A stretch of 64,000 bases of DNA, from NCBI RefSeq assembly GCF_000247695.1, contig NW_004624747.1, positions 11,471,180 through 11,535,179 of the forward strand, read 5' to 3'. Of this stretch, positions 23,921-37,436 are shown one piece after another. This stretch comes from Heterocephalus glaber (lineage: Eukaryota; Chordata; Mammalia; Rodentia; Bathyergidae). The notes beneath the pieces were generated by a model, which saw only the letters and a list, made by a program, of their open reading frames with translations, ran no database searches and had not been told where the DNA came from. Every line of letters starts with the position of its first letter. The first letter of the stretch is position 1. The translations under genes were made by a program, and so were the position numbers.

Positions 23921-24109
23921 TGCAGCTAGGATTCCCCTTTTGGTGTGTTTCTGTGAAACCACTCACAGATGCCACACAGACATTATTTGGTCAGTTCTCT
24001 CCTGAATCCACCCCCTTGAGACCAGAGTCAACACACTGCGAGAAGAGAATTGAACCTCTGGCCGGTAGTGACAAGAGCTACAGCTGGTGGGTGGTGGAGG
24101 CTCCACAGT

Positions 24110-24300
24110 GTGTGAGCCCTGTACTGAGGTGAGGTGCGAAGTGCACTCTCCAAGTCAAGCCTCCTGACACCCTCAGGCATTCACTGTTACATAATAGTCC
24201 CATTTTACAGATGAGGAAATCCAGGCTCAGATAAATCGTTTCAAGGTCACTCAGCAAATAAATAGCAGAATTGTCACCTAAATCTGGAATGTCAGACTTC
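24110..24300 (-). repeat. MIR SINE
   Basis: 'cccattttacagatgaggaa' then 'ggtcactcagcaaataaat'. Reverse MIR. Confidence 0.7.
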
Positions 24301-25462
24301 TCCTTCAAAGGACTGTTGTGGAAAATCAGCGAGGCTCATGGTAGGATTTTTCAATAAGTGGCAGCTAAGGCAGAATGGGAAGGAACTAGGGTGGCACCTT
24401 GGGAAGGAACGGTCAGAGGGGCTGAGTGGTCTGAGGAGAGCATGGGCAGCACTGAGCACTGGGCAGTCCCTGGGGACCTTGGCAAGAGCTGCCACTGGAC
24501 AGTGATCACAGAGGGGCAGGTGCAGGGCCGAGGAGCACATGGAAGGGAGGATGCGAAGTGGGTCGCATGCACAGCTCCATCGGATGTGCAGCTGCTACGC
24601 AGTGGAGGAGAGTAGATGGCAGTTGCCGGAGGAGAAGGTCTAAATGCTGGAGCTGCTTCATGTTTGAACACTAATGATACTGAGCCAGCTGAAAGGGAGA
24701 AGAAGGGATGATGGTGACAGATAGAGCACGAAGCTGAGGGAAGAGGGCAGAAATGCAATGCCCACCAGGAGCAGAGGACACCTGCTTAGCCAGAAGTGGG
24801 AGGGAGGAGGAGAGGCCAGGGGAGGTGAGGACGTTTGCCCACCTTCCCTTCTGGTAGGTGGTGGGGAAGGACTGAGTTCACCTGCCCACGTGCAGAAGGC
24901 AGGAGGAGCCCCGGGCTGCTGCAAGCCTGCATCTGGGAGCCTCTCGTCTTCCTTCTCTCTTCCAGAGCCCCGATGCTGGGCTTTCTCTCAGCTTCCCTCA
25001 TAGCTGCAGGGACCCAAGGAAATCATAGATGGTTCTTGGCTCCCATGGGGGTTGCAGTGGAGACAGCCAGCAGGCATTTTTCAGGAATTTCAACAGTAGT
25101 GGCACCCTGAGGTCTCAGCAAAGCCGGAGAATCAAGAATATCAGAATGGTACTCACCCAACACATTTCACAGATTAGGAAACTGAGGGCTAGGGAAAAAT
25201 AACAACTACTCCTTTGGAGCATGTCAGAGTATTACATATTACATGCATTATTTCATTTAATCCTTGCAAAAATTTCTGCAAAGTAGATTTTATTGTCATC
25301 CTTCCAGCCACACACTCATTCATTGCCCATCTCTCCAGCCATCCAAAAGGCATTTATTAAGTGTCTACTGTATACCAGATATTATGGAAAGTAGCGGGGA
25401 ATCAGCAAAGCACAATACAGGCAGGGTTTCTGGCAGCGTATACAGCAGTGGTGCCACTGGAC

Positions 25463-25640
25463 TATAATGGAACCTCTAATCCCAGTACTTGAGGAGCTGA
25501 GGCAGGAGGATCACAAGTTAGAGCTCAGCCTGGGCAATTTAGTGACTTAGCAAGAATCTGTCTCAAAACAGTAAAAAATGGCTGGGATGTTGCTCAACGA
25601 AAAGCCTATGGGTTCAAATCTCCAGTACAACAGAACAACA
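25463..25640 (+). repeat. B1-dID composite SINE
   Basis: B1 half (gctgaggcaggaggatcaca) and ID half (ggctgggatgttgctcaac), ending gttcaaatctccagtacaac. Truncated at its 5' end. Confidence 0.85.
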
Positions 25641-26407
25641 GAGTTGGGGGGTGGGGGAGTTAGATAGGTATATAGATAGAAGATTATAATGGAGCTGAGG
25701 AATTCCTGTCACCTGGTATCTGCACTGTGCTTGTCTGTGTTTAGACACCCAAATATGACTGGGCCACAGTTATCTGCTGCACTCAGCACAGTTGCATGCC
25801 CTGCTGGTGTGTAGCCTGGGAATGACAGGCTGTACTGTGCAGCCCTAGTGTGTAGCAGGTTGTGAAAGTGCATACCGTGATGTTCGCACAATGACGAAAT
25901 GATGCATTTCTCAAAAAATCATGCATTTCTAGGAAAGTAACCCTTTTGTGAAGCAACTCGTGGCAGCATTACTTGAGTTACAATTGTGGCAATGGACGTC
26001 GGGGTGATGGACATAGTAGCACAGTAATGATAGCTCAAGGAGTCAGGGAAGAGAGAAGGAAGCACTCCCTCCATGAGGGAGGACACGTTGGAAGCCAAAG
26101 CAGGCAAGAGGCAATAGCGGGCAGCAGCAGGCATGAGGTGTGACATCAGGAAGAAGCAGAGTGCAGCGAAGGAGGAAAGCAGGAGCGGGTGGCTGGAGTG
26201 GAGGGGTAGGAGGCAGCTGTGCGGGACAAGTCTGGGATATGCGAGGGCCGCCCTGCAGGCCTTGGAGGCCGAAGGAAGAACCCTGGGCCCCATCCCATGT
26301 GGTTGGACACCACCGAGGGTTTCAGTCCAGAGGAAGGGGTGCAGTGAATGTGCAAGACTCGCTCTGTTGGGGGAAACTGAGGTGGGAGAGAAGATCCATC
26401 CATCTGG

Positions 26408-26958
<551 letters not shown>

Positions 26959-27519
26959 TGAGACCTACTATGTGCTTGGGGCCTTCCCTTCTTTTATATC
27001 TGACACACATTTCTCAAGTTTTGTGTCCTGGGTACCTCACCTGGAGCCACTCAGTAATTGACATCTATCCATCACCTATCATGTCTGGTCCCTTCCCTCA
27101 TTCAGTTCAACCCAAATGTCCCTTAAGCTCCTACTGTGTGCTGAGCACCTTACCACATATATTTACTGACCAGCAACTCCATGCTGTCCATAGAGGTGCA
27201 CGTTCACTTTGGGAACATTGATTGGGTACCAGACTGAGTTCGCAGATGTTTCCTGAACACTGCTATGTTTGGGATGTGCTTCCTAAGGTTTGGTTTTGCT
27301 GCATGCATTCATAGAGCACCAACTGTGTGCACTTTGCAGATGTTCAGATGGCCACAGATGTCCTGGCCACTTGCTAAATGGGCCAGACGGGGCACGCTTC
27401 CCTAATCCTGCACATGAGGCCTGGGGCAGGATGATGTTGCTCTTCCCCAGACACAAAAAACAAGGCTGGAGGAGGAGAAATACTTTACCCAAAGTCACAC
27501 AAACTTTTCTCAATGCAGT

Positions 27520-27551
27520 GATCAGGGACTGCACCGATCAGGGACTGCACC
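27520..27551. repeat. Perfect 16-bp tandem duplication
   Basis: gatcagggactgcacc occurs twice back to back with no mismatch, suggesting a recent slippage duplication. Confidence 0.95.
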
Positions 27552-27739
27552 CTACTCTTTCTTGATTTCAGATTCTACATCCTTCTATCACCCAGGCAAG
27601 AAATCCCTGGGTTTCTTGCTGGGGATCCAGAAACCATGGCTGCACACTGGGCATGAAGCCCTCTCTTGGCATGGTGGGGGCATCAGGGAAGTAAGTCCTC
27701 TGCCTGTGAGGGGTTTTACACTCATGTAGGGAACAACCC

Positions 27740-27915
27740 TTAGCCATGGTCTTTGCGTCTACAAAGCAGCTGAGGACCACTTCCTGGCTGTGTGACCTTG
27801 GACAAGCTACTGGACCTCTCTGATCAGGCACAAATTAGAGATAACCCTATATACTTCGGTTATCACAAGGTTGATAAGTTAATATATGTAGCGTGCTTGG
27901 CACATACTAAATAGG
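27740..27915 (+). repeat. MIR SINE
   Basis: 'ctggctgtgtgaccttggac', 'aagctactggacctctctga', then 'gcgtgcttggcacatactaa'. Clear + strand MIR. Confidence 0.75.
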
Positions 27916-28694
27916 CTTTGAGCATTAGGGGCTGGATACTGGGGACTCAGCATGCACAGGTTGGGGGCTGACAGAGTCACCCCGGAACTGTAGCCCAGAG
28001 AAAGCCAGGGGCAGGTCTCTTGGAGAAAGAAGCAGAAGGGAGGCATAGAGTGGGGGAGAAAAGTCATGAAGGGTGAAGAGGGAGAGGCCAAAGGCTGGAG
28101 TCATCAGCGGAGGAACAGGTGACCAGTGTAAAATCCCAACTTTCATGCAATTATTGATTTCTAGTTTGGGATTCAGTGGTTATTTATTGAGCACCTATGT
28201 GTGGCTGAGCGTGTTGGATGCTTGTGTAAGGATCTGAACCCAGACCTGGCTAGCAACAGTACCTGTGCTCCTGACCCAGGGCTGCACTGTCTTGATGAGA
28301 GATGCTGGGAAGAGCCGAGGCAAATTCTGGAGAGTGGCTGGGAGCAGGCTAGGAAGCATCCACAGCTCCCCACTTCCCATCTTCAGCAGGGCTCCTCATG
28401 GCATGGCCGAATGTCACAAACAGAAGGGCCTTGGGGATCACGGAGGCCAGGGGTCCAGAGCAGCTTCCTCTCATGCGTCAGCTCCATGGGGGTGCATTAG
28501 CGTGTGTGAAGATGACGCGCTAGGATGCGGGGTTACAGCTTCGGCGGTTCTGTCCTCCCTCAGAAGCAGAGTGACTTAATGTAGCACTTGTTGAAAGTGT
28601 AGAAGGGGGAACCGCGGTCTGTATGCCAAGTATTTGCTACCTCTGACCTAACGCAGTCTCTGACTTCAGAAAAAGGGAAATTAAATCTTACGGT

Positions 28695-28930
28695 GGAGTC
28701 AGGTGATCCAGCCTTCACTCTAAAAGCTCACTCTGATGCTTGGGCAAGATCTGCCACCTCTCTGAGCTCTGCCTTCCTCATCTATAATATGGGGAGGTCA
28801 CTAAAGAGCTCAAAGCTTTTCCAAAAATGTAATAAGATAATGTTTGTGAGATAATGCATGTGAGGCTGTGGTGTAAAATATATACACGATCTTTTAAATG
28901 ACCTATGACCAGTAGTGTCAGCTACTTATC
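28695..28930 (+). repeat. MIR SINE
   Basis: 'gcttgggcaagatctgccac', 'cttcctcatctataatatgg', 'tgtgagataatgcatgtgag'. Confidence 0.7.
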
Positions 28931-28944
28931 AAAGTCAGAGAGGG

Positions 28945-29105
28945 GCTAGACTCTGACTAAACACTTGGAATCACCATAAACTTTTAAAGTCTCGACAGCT
29001 GCTCCTTACACTTTTTTTTTTTCCACCAGAATTCTGGGGCTGAGCCAGGCCTTGGTATTTTCTCACAATCTCTCCAGGGGATTCTGGTGCAAAGCCAGAG
29101 CTGAA
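28945..29105 (+). repeat. MER5-type hAT-Charlie fragment
   Basis: 'cacttggaatcaccataaac', 'ctggggctgagccaggcctt', then 'ggggattctggtgcaaagcc', with a short T-run inserted. Resembles MER5A. Confidence 0.5.
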
Positions 29106-29235
29106 ACCCCAGCTCTAGGCTAAGAACTCAGTCTTCTTTTCCTCAGAGCTGTAATATTCCAAAACTTCATCTTTGCTCACCTCTTTTACTATCTAGTGTT
29201 ACACAATAATGATGGGCCATTACTGGAGCGAGGTG

Positions 29236-29692
29236 CTGGTGACTCAGCTTTCCATTACTGTGAGAAATGCCACAGCAAAACACCTTAAAGAAGGAAAGCT
29301 TGATCTGGGCTCACAGTTTCAGAGGTCTCAGTCCATGGTGGGTTTGACTCCATTGTTCTCAGGCTGGTGACCAGGCAGAAATATCATGGCAGAAGGGCAC
29401 AGTGGAGGAGAGCTGCTCACTCATGGCAGCTGGGAAGGGGTGGAGGATGGATAGGAGACAAGATATAGTCTCCAAGGCTTGTTCCTAAGAACCTCCTCCC
29501 TTCAACTAAGCCATCACCTTCCAATAGCCCATCAGATTAGAAACTCATCAATGGATTCATCCAGTGATGAAGTCAGAGCCCTCATGATCCGATTATTTCC
29601 CAAAAGCCACACCTCTCAACACTGCTGCCCTGGGGACCAAGCCTCCAACGGGAGCCTTTGGGAGACATTTCATCTCCAAACTGCAATAGGTG
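29236..29692 (-). repeat. ORR1-like MaLR LTR
   Basis: Full-length inverted LTR: 'tcagctttccattactgtga', 'ggctcacagtttcagaggtc', 'accaagcctccaacgggagc', ending near 'ccaaactgcaatagg'. Solo LTR, no internal region. Confidence 0.8.
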
Positions 29693-30043
29693 TCCGTACA
29701 CTTTAAACTTGATTCTTTAAAAAACCAAGAAAGAAAGAAAGTACAAACCATCCCCGACACTACCGTCTCCAGCTGCGTCTTGTTTGTGGATGGCCCTACT
29801 GAGAAGGGCAGGTGTGTAGCCAGTCACAGGCAGCAGAGGCTTTGAGTTGCCTTTTCATTCAGGGCTTAAAAACTTTTCCTGCAGTCTGAGCGCTCACAGT
29901 TAATGCTGCACTCTCCCTGGGGCCTGGGTGGCAGTGGGTGCAGGCAGCCCCTTCAGAACTCAAAGGTCATGTGGAGGCCCCCAAGATAAACTAATATTTT
30001 GGTGACTCTTAAAAGGAATGTGACTTAAATGTGCCACATTTAT

Positions 30044-30106
30044 GTAATGGAGTCCTACACTTGATCTTAGCCAAAAGGCCGAGAAGCGATAGGTAATGGA
30101 ATCCTA
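30044..30106 (-). pseudogene. Retroinserted U2 snRNA 5' fragment with target-site duplication
   Basis: Bases 30055-30090, read on the - strand, match nucleotides 1-36 of U2 snRNA (starting ATCGCTTCTCGGCCTTTTGG and ending GTGTAG). The fragment is bounded by 14-base direct repeats gtaatggagtccta (30044-30057) and gtaatggaatccta (30093-30106). It is far too short to be functional U2 (about 190 nt), lacking the Sm site and 3' stems. There is no poly-A tail. Confidence 0.85.
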
Positions 30107-31219
30107 TGGCAAGGAAGGGTTGAGAAAGGCAGCCCTGGTGGTAGCATTCACCAACTCCGCTGTGGCCCTGATCTTGCATCTCTGGTGCCACTTGATGCCC
30201 TTCAGGGACAGCTGTGAAACCACCTATTGCTTCCTCGGGCGAGCCCATCCCCTGTGGCTTCTCAGTAGCTCCTTTCACACCCAGAACTCCCCTTTCTGTA
30301 AGAGACACTCTGCTGAATGGAATTTTCCCCGCCGCGCTGCATTTCCAGTGCTCCTTTACAGAATAACTCCTCAGGCGACCAGACTCTGGGATCTGAAGCA
30401 GATGTTTCCCAGTGTTCATAGTTTCTTTGTTTGTGTTTGTTTTTCATCTCCATAAATACTGTGCTAGGTTGACTACACCATGGACAAGGGGAAATGTGAC
30501 TTTGCCCTCAGAGTGCACAGAGCTGATTTAAAGCTGTCTGACCATGATACCACGATTCTGATGATTTATTGTTCTTCTCTGAGAATCTGTGTGTTCTTCC
30601 GTGCTTTCCTGCCTGTGTCTTTCCATGACCGTGCACATAATGAAATGGATTTTAGCAAAGATAAGACAAACAGGGAAGCCCCTTTGTCCCTGTCATTCAG
30701 AGTCACCCCATATGGAATGCGTGAAATTGCACCCAGGGCTGCGATGTGGGGAAACGTTTAGGTCCCGCACACTCTCAAGCTTCTCATTGTTCTCTGGAGA
30801 TGATTTTTTCCCGCAATACCGTGCATCCCATGTGCCGCCAAGGCTGAGGGAGAATATTTGATCATGGAAATAGGCCAGCAGTTACTTCGAGGCTAGTCTG
30901 ATCCCTGCAACTTGATGTGGTCAGTCCCAAAACAGAGCCTGACTTGGGGAAGCTCATTCCACCCCTGGCTGGCCCCTGACTCCAGGAAGAGAACCAGGTA
31001 CCACACCAGCCCTCACCTTCATCCACTTTCAAAGCCAGAGCACAAATCATTAAAAACTTCCGGAGGGAGGGGGGGACATGGGACGGGACTTCCTGAGCGA
31101 GCGGGGAGGGGGTTGATGCGGGGAGGTGGCTTCTCTGCACACAATTTCACCTTAGTCTTGCTCTGTGCTAGCAGCCCTTTTCTGAAATCTGACCGAGTCC
31201 CCCATCGACTTCTCATAAT

Positions 31220-31330
31220 GGCCACGTGAGAAGGAGGAGGCGTCATCCCGTATTACAGGTGGGGAAACTGAGGCCCAGGGAGGTGACATAATGTCAGGAT
31301 CGCTCCGCGAGCTGGAAGCTCAGTCACTAT
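31220..31330 (-). repeat. MIR fragment
   Basis: 'attacaggtggggaaactga' plus ggcccagggaggtgac. Reverse MIR core. Confidence 0.6.
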
Positions 31331-31394
31331 CTTGGAGACCTGCCTGATAACATTTCTCCTTGGCCCTTGAGATTCCACCCAAATGCTTTATTCT

Positions 31395-31540
31395 CATGAG
31401 ACTGGGGGTGCAGCTCCGAAACCTGGGTGTCCTGGGTTTGTATCCTGGCTCTGCCTCTCCCTGGCTTTGTGACTGGGATGAGTTATTTGACCTCTTTGCC
31501 TCAGTTTCCTCACCTGTAACATCCTGCGTAGGAACACTGA
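31395..31540 (+). repeat. MIR SINE
   Basis: 'tcctggctctgcctctccct', 'ttgcctcagtttcctcacct'. Forward MIR close to the reverse copy at 31220; together they could pair in RNA. Confidence 0.7.
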
Positions 31541-32332
31541 GAAGACTGACTCGGTCCAGTCTCTGCAGAGGGCTCAGGCCAGTGACCCACGTGGCATCAT
31601 CGTGTAAAAGTGCTCCTTCTTTGCCCACCTGCCCAGAAGCCCTGTGGGTCCTCAGCATCTGAAATGAAGAGCAGTCCTATCCCTACCTTGAATCTGTTTA
31701 AGGGCCGTTGGACCCTCCCAGTCGAGTACTGACCACTTCCTCAGCCTCCCCTCTTGGTTTCTGTGCCCCTCTCTCCTGTAACACATTTCTTCCCACCTGC
31801 CACAGGACTCTACACCTCTGCGCCTGCCCCCAGCCCTCCCTTCTTGTGCAAGGAAATTGTGCCTCACCCTCTCGATCTCAGCTTCAGCGCCTCTTCCCCC
31901 ACCCCAGGCACCTTCCTGGTCGCTGCCTGCCTTTGACCTGGCTGGCAGCTCCAGGCTGCAGGCTAAGACCATGTGTGTCCTGTGTCTCTCACTAATTACA
32001 ATCAGTGCCCTCTGCTGCCCCAGGGATGTCCTTCCCATGGTGATGGCAGAAGCAGAGGAGCCTGAGATATATTCAAACACAGGATATGTCTTGGGGCTTT
32101 GGTGGAGACCCATCTCCGCCCTCTTCCCATGTGCCAAAATAAGTGTTATGGGGCACCCATGGAGTGGACACTTAGTGGTTGTACCCAAAGAGGAACTGCC
32201 AGGTCCTTCTCCTACCACCTGGACATTAACACTTTTCTTTTACAGCATTAAGCATGACTGTGACTCTAATTCATTTGCATCATTATTCGAATAATCTGAC
32301 TCTCAAAAACTGTAAGCCTCATGGATATTTTT

Positions 32333-32550
32333 ATTTATTTTGCAGCACTGGGGATTGAACCCAGGGCCTTTGCACCAAGCTACATCTCCAGCTTTTTTCA
32401 TTTATTTATTTTTTTAAATTTGGAAACAGAGACTTGTTAAATTGCTAAATTGCCCGTGCTGGGTTTGAATTTGCAATTCTCCTGCCTCAGCCTCCCATAA
32501 TACTGGGATTACAAGGGATTACAAGAATGCACCACCATACCCAGCTCCTT
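32333..32550 (-). repeat. B1-dID composite SINE
   Basis: Inverted: ID part 'cactggggattgaacccagg' first, then T-rich linker, then B1 part 'ctcctgcctcagcctcccat'. Contains a small internal duplication of gggattacaa. Confidence 0.9.
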
Positions 32551-32656
32551 TTTTGCAAATCACTTTTATCCTCGGCTCCTAGGGCAGTACCCAGCACACA
32601 ACACAATAGGTGCTCACTAAATCCGGAGGTCAGGTGGGCTTTGTCACCCCAGCTAG

Positions 32657-33190
<534 letters not shown>

Positions 33191-33647
33191 TAAGGCAGGT
33201 TGATAAAAGCGTGCGGATGTGGGAGGTTATTCCTTTTACAGACACTCAGCGGGTGTGACTCTCGCTGTGGAGAGACTGATGCGGCGTAGACTCAGGCAGG
33301 AGACCCGAATTCAGCTCCACACCAGTGGCTGTGTGTCGGGGAGATCCTGAGAGCTTAGGTACAGAACATCCTTTCAGCGAACCTTTCAACAGCCCTGGGT
33401 CTTGCCTCACGCCACAGAGCTTAGAAATGACAGTATTGGCCCCAAGAGCACCTGGGTGTGAGATTCCGCTCCGGCCCTTACGAGGTGAGAGAGGACGCCT
33501 GTGTGACGAACGTTTCAGCACAGAGTGGCCGTCCAGGGTAGTGGTCAGAGCTTAGAGGTGAGACCCAAATTCTGTCACCTTGAGTGTCTTTAAAATCCCC
33601 TATCAGCTACATGAGGATCTCTATCAAGTCTTGAGTATTTTGGAAAT

Positions 33648-33851
33648 GGTTAACTTCTTCTTTTTGTGGTACTGAGGATTGAACCCAGGGCCTTTGCACT
33701 GAGCTACATCCTCAACCCCTCTTTAAATTTTGAGACAGGTTCCCATTAAGTCACCGAGTTGCCCAGGCTGGTTTCAAATTCAAGATCCTCCTGCCTCAGT
33801 CTCCCAGAGTGCTAGGATTGCAGGGCAAACCCAGCTAGAGGTCAACTTCTT
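33648..33851 (-). repeat. B1-dID composite SINE with target-site duplication
   Basis: Inverted ID part (ctgaggattgaacccaggg) then inverted B1 part (tcctcctgcctcagtctccc). Flanked by ggttaacttctt (33648-33659) and ggtcaacttctt (33840-33851). Confidence 0.9.
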
Positions 33852-34307
33852 AAACCCCCACAGTAATTCCTCCCATTGTATCCCTAGGACGACCCTAGTT
33901 CAGAGAAGTCAGGGAGCTTTGCGGGGTGGGGGTGTGCATTACACAGGTGAGTGGGTTCTGTGGGCAACAGGAAGGTATTCTCTGCTTAGACTGTCAGGAA
34001 GGCAGATTGCATGTAAAGTGCTCTTAGCACAGAGGCACATACATGTGGTGCACAAAGAAAATGGACACCAGGAGACTTTAGGATATGATGAAAATGCTTA
34101 TGACCTGCACGGATAGAACAGAATTGTATCCACGTATCCAGACTCCGGCTTGTACACATTAATTATGTGCAGGTTTCTGCATACGGGTTACGCCTGGGTA
34201 AAGCTGGGTGGGAGGAGCTTTTCTGTGAAGTGGTGGAGTAGGGATTTGAACCCAAGATGGCTTGCTCCTGAGTCCATGCTGTTAAGCACTGTACTTTGAT
34301 AATAGTT

Positions 34308-34580
34308 TACAGATGGTCCTCAACTTATAATGGGTCCTCAACTTATAATGATGGGGAGGCTTTATGAGGTGCAAAAGCATAACCATGCAACCATTCTGCT
34401 TTCTCTTTCAGTACTAGTCAAAAAATTATGTGATACTCCACACTTTATTAAAAATAGGCTTTTTGTTAGATGACATCAGCAATTGTGGCCTAATGTAAGC
34501 ATCTGAAGCATGTTTAGGTAGGCTGGGCTTAAGCTGGGATGTTTGGTAGGTCAGGGGAATTCATTGTATTTGAGGTATCG
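34308..34580 (+). repeat. Tigger-like DNA transposon remnant
   Basis: 'ttacagatggtcctcaactt', 'gcaaccattctgctttctct', 'cactttattaaaaataggct', 'gaagcatgtttaggtaggct' follow the order of a common non-autonomous Tigger/pogo-type element. An 18-base unit at its 5' end is tandemly duplicated (34315-34332 and 34333-34350). Confidence 0.5.
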
Positions 34581-35017
34581 GTGGCTGTGCATCAGCTGTT
34601 CCTGAGTCCCGGAAGGCCAGGAGGTGCTCTGTGGATGTGAGCTGCCCCCAGCTCATCCTCCTCAGAGACAGCGTAGCAGGCTGGCATCAGCTCCAGCCTC
34701 TACACTGATACTGCTGATGCGAACCCTTGCCCAGGCCTGAGCAGCTGAGCTCTGGCTTCCCAGCTCACTCAAGGGGATTTGTCCATCCCTCCCCGAGCCT
34801 TGCTCTTCCTCTTGGAGGGGTTGGAAGCTGGGCCGGATGACATTTGTTTATTCCCTGGAGGAAAGAGGCCACTGAATTATTTCTTTGTAGAACAGCTGAG
34901 AATGAGCACTGGCCAGAGCCAGGTGGAGACATCACTGAATGTCGGTGGCAGCAGAGCGTCACAGGAGCAGACTCTGCTCACCAGAGCTGGGAAGAACTTG
35001 GGGATCACTGAACCCCT

Positions 35018-35135
35018 GGTTCTCAGCCTGAGCTGCACATTTGACTCCCCAGTGCCCAGTGCCCAGACTGCACCCCACCCATTGCCAGGGTGGAGCCAAG
35101 ACATTCATATTTTTAAAATCTCAGCTCCTTCCAGA
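35018..35135 (+). repeat. MER5-type hAT-Charlie fragment
   Basis: 'cccctggttctcagcctgag', 'ctgcacatttgactcccc', 'gagccaagacattcatattt'. Partial. Confidence 0.5.
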
Positions 35136-35149
35136 GAGTAGGTGGGGCT

Positions 35150-35262
35150 GAGAGCCTCAGATTCCCTGTTTATTAGTGGGGAAACGGAGGCTTAGAGGGA
35201 GTCAGAGTCTGCTAAGGTCACTTGGGCACTAGTGGCAAGACAGGCGCTAGGACCAGCCCTCC
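35150..35262 (-). repeat. MIR fragment
   Basis: 'ttattagtggggaaacggag' then 'gctaaggtcacttgggcact'. Reverse MIR. Confidence 0.6.
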
Positions 35263-35949
35263 CAGCTCCCAGGCCTCCTGATGCCAGAGGGAAGAGGAAG
35301 GGGATTGACTCAGGAAGTTCATGGACACTGAGCATTTGCTACCTAAACTCCCCGATAACCAGGGGAGGCAAGAAAGGCTGCCACAAACTCAGTAGCATTC
35401 CACTGTACAGGTGAGCACACCATCCCAGGTAGGGGCAGGTCACTGGGCTATAGCCCTGGGCATAGACTGAGCTGGGGTCCAAACTTCAGCATTGACCACT
35501 GCACTCCTGCTCTTCCTTCCCCTGGGATGCTGCAGACTCCTGGTGTGCTCAGAGGTTCTCTCCTCCAGAGCCCCCTGCTTTGGCTTCAGACCTGTCTGCT
35601 GATTCCCAGGAGTCACCTCTCCTGTTTTGTCTTATTCAAGACAGCCAGGAGCTTTAAACCAGGGGGAGGAAGGAGTTGGGAAGGGCTGAACCAAGAGGCT
35701 GCAGGGCACATGGGGAAGATGGTCTACCACACTCACCTCTATGGGGGCCTGCAGTCCCACATTGGTCTGGGGCTGGGAGGCCTTTTGCCAGCACTCCTCC
35801 CAGGCCAGACCCAGGGCCCTTCAGAGCAGAGCCATCAGTGTCCACCCTGGCCATTCCTCTCACTGGCACCCACCTTCTGGATGCTCCTGGCCCTTGAGTT
35901 TGAGACCCTTGCTTTTGACTCCTCATCCCCTGGCAGCAGTGTTGCTGGT

Positions 35950-36245
35950 GAACTGATTAGAAATGCAAATTTTCAGGCTGCACCTGAGACCTATGGAATC
36001 AGAAACCCTGGCAGTGAGGGCCCCTGCTCCTTGCAACATGGCCCCCAGGTCTTCCGATGAGCACTCCAGCGGAGGTGCCACTGAGTAGTAACCCTCACTA
36101 CTCAAAGTGCAGCCAGAGGACCAGCTGCACAGATGCCAGGTGTCCAGCAAGGCCCAGCCCAGGCTCAGGAGAACAAAATCTGCATTTTGACCAGATTTCT
36201 CAGGGGCTTTGGGTGCACTTGAAAGTCTGAGAATTGCTGCTCTCG
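35950..36245 (-). repeat. MER5-type hAT-Charlie elements (two pieces)
   Basis: First piece: 'attagaaatgcaaattttca', 'ctatggaatcagaaaccctg'. Second piece from 36095: 'ctactcaaagtgcagccaga', 'acaaaatctgcattttgacc', 'gcacttgaaagtctgagaat'. Both inverted. Confidence 0.6.
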
Positions 36246-36929
36246 GATGCCCTTGGTGTGGGGTGGGAGGGTCACCCTAGGACAGCAGGGGCCACTCAGC
36301 CATTGAGCATGTCCACCCCACCTTGCCCTTGTCTCCTTTCCAATTACAGCTGAGTCGAGGCTCCCATGCCCCCCCCACACCTTTGGTTCCATAACATTAA
36401 TTTTATAATCTCCGTGGAGTGAGTCCAAAGCAAAATTTTATGTGATATGATTACACAAGGTGAATTGTCCTGGATCTGTTTAATGAAACAGATACTGTAT
36501 TTAATGATTCCATGGGGAACTAAGTACAGTGAAGCCATTAATCAGGACTTGGTTTCTTCGGTCCACAAGAAGATGGAGCGGCAGAGACTGGCCAGCTGTG
36601 CCCAGCCAGGCACACCTGTGAGGCAGTTCAGGCTGAGGCGGGGCTCGTTACCTGTGTTCCATAGCCCTGTGTATCTTTATTACTGGATGTGTGGGCAGTG
36701 ATCAATTACCAGGAATCCTGAGCTGATTGAGGGCTTTGCGTTCAATTTTTCTTCTTCTTCTTTCCGATGCAGTATTTTAGGAGCTTTGTCATAGGAGGGG
36801 GTGGACTGGGCAAATATCTGCTGCCAGAACAGGTTGGGTATCTGTGGTGCTTTGGGAGGAAGCGCAGAACAATGTGGTAGGGCCCATGGGACATCACAGG
36901 AGATGCCCCGAAGAGGGAGCATCAGCACA

Positions 36930-37165
36930 AATAATCACAACAGTGACCAACATGTATTCAGCTCCTCCTGCATCCCTGGCACCTTCCCAGGACTTCTGCA
37001 CTTCTTACACTCTGTCTGCACACAGGTGTTATCAACATCGCCAGTTTGCAGATGGGTAAACTGAGGCCCGAGGAGATCAAATGAAATCTCCAAAGTCACA
37101 CAGCTCATGTGGAGAGGAGCTGGGTCTTGAACCTGGGCAATTGGACTGCAAAGTTATCTGTGTAC
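36930..37165 (-). repeat. MIR SINE (near full length)
   Basis: 'acatgtattcagctcctcct', 'gcagatgggtaaactgaggc', 'aaagtcacacagctcatgtg', 'gtcttgaacctgggcaattg'. Confidence 0.8.
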
Positions 37166-37284
37166 GGACCTTGTGTATCAGGGAGCAGTCTGAAGGTGAA
37201 GGACACAGCAGGTAGACCAGGAAGCTGCTCTGGACCCAGAGCAAAAGAGGGCGTCAGCTGAACGAGTCACCAGCTCTTACGGAG

Positions 37285-37430
37285 TTCATTGGCAGGGTGG
37301 CTCCCTGGTCAGTATGTGCTAGTCATGGGTTTCAATTCCGCCTGGGACATCCCCTATTGCCTTGGCCAACTGGTTCATGTCTCTGAGCCTCCTTTTCCCT
37401 GCATCTGAAACGGTGCTAGCAATTCTTACC
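37285..37430 (+). repeat. MIR SINE
   Basis: 'gtttcaattccgcctgggac', 'ttggccaactggttcatgtc', 'tttccctgcatctgaaacgg'. Confidence 0.6.
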
Positions 37431-37436
37431 CTCCAG

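Noticed and set aside
30055..30090. Functional U2 snRNA gene on the - strand
   Set aside because: Only 36 of about 190 nucleotides are present and it lacks the Sm site; there is also no snRNA promoter signal upstream.
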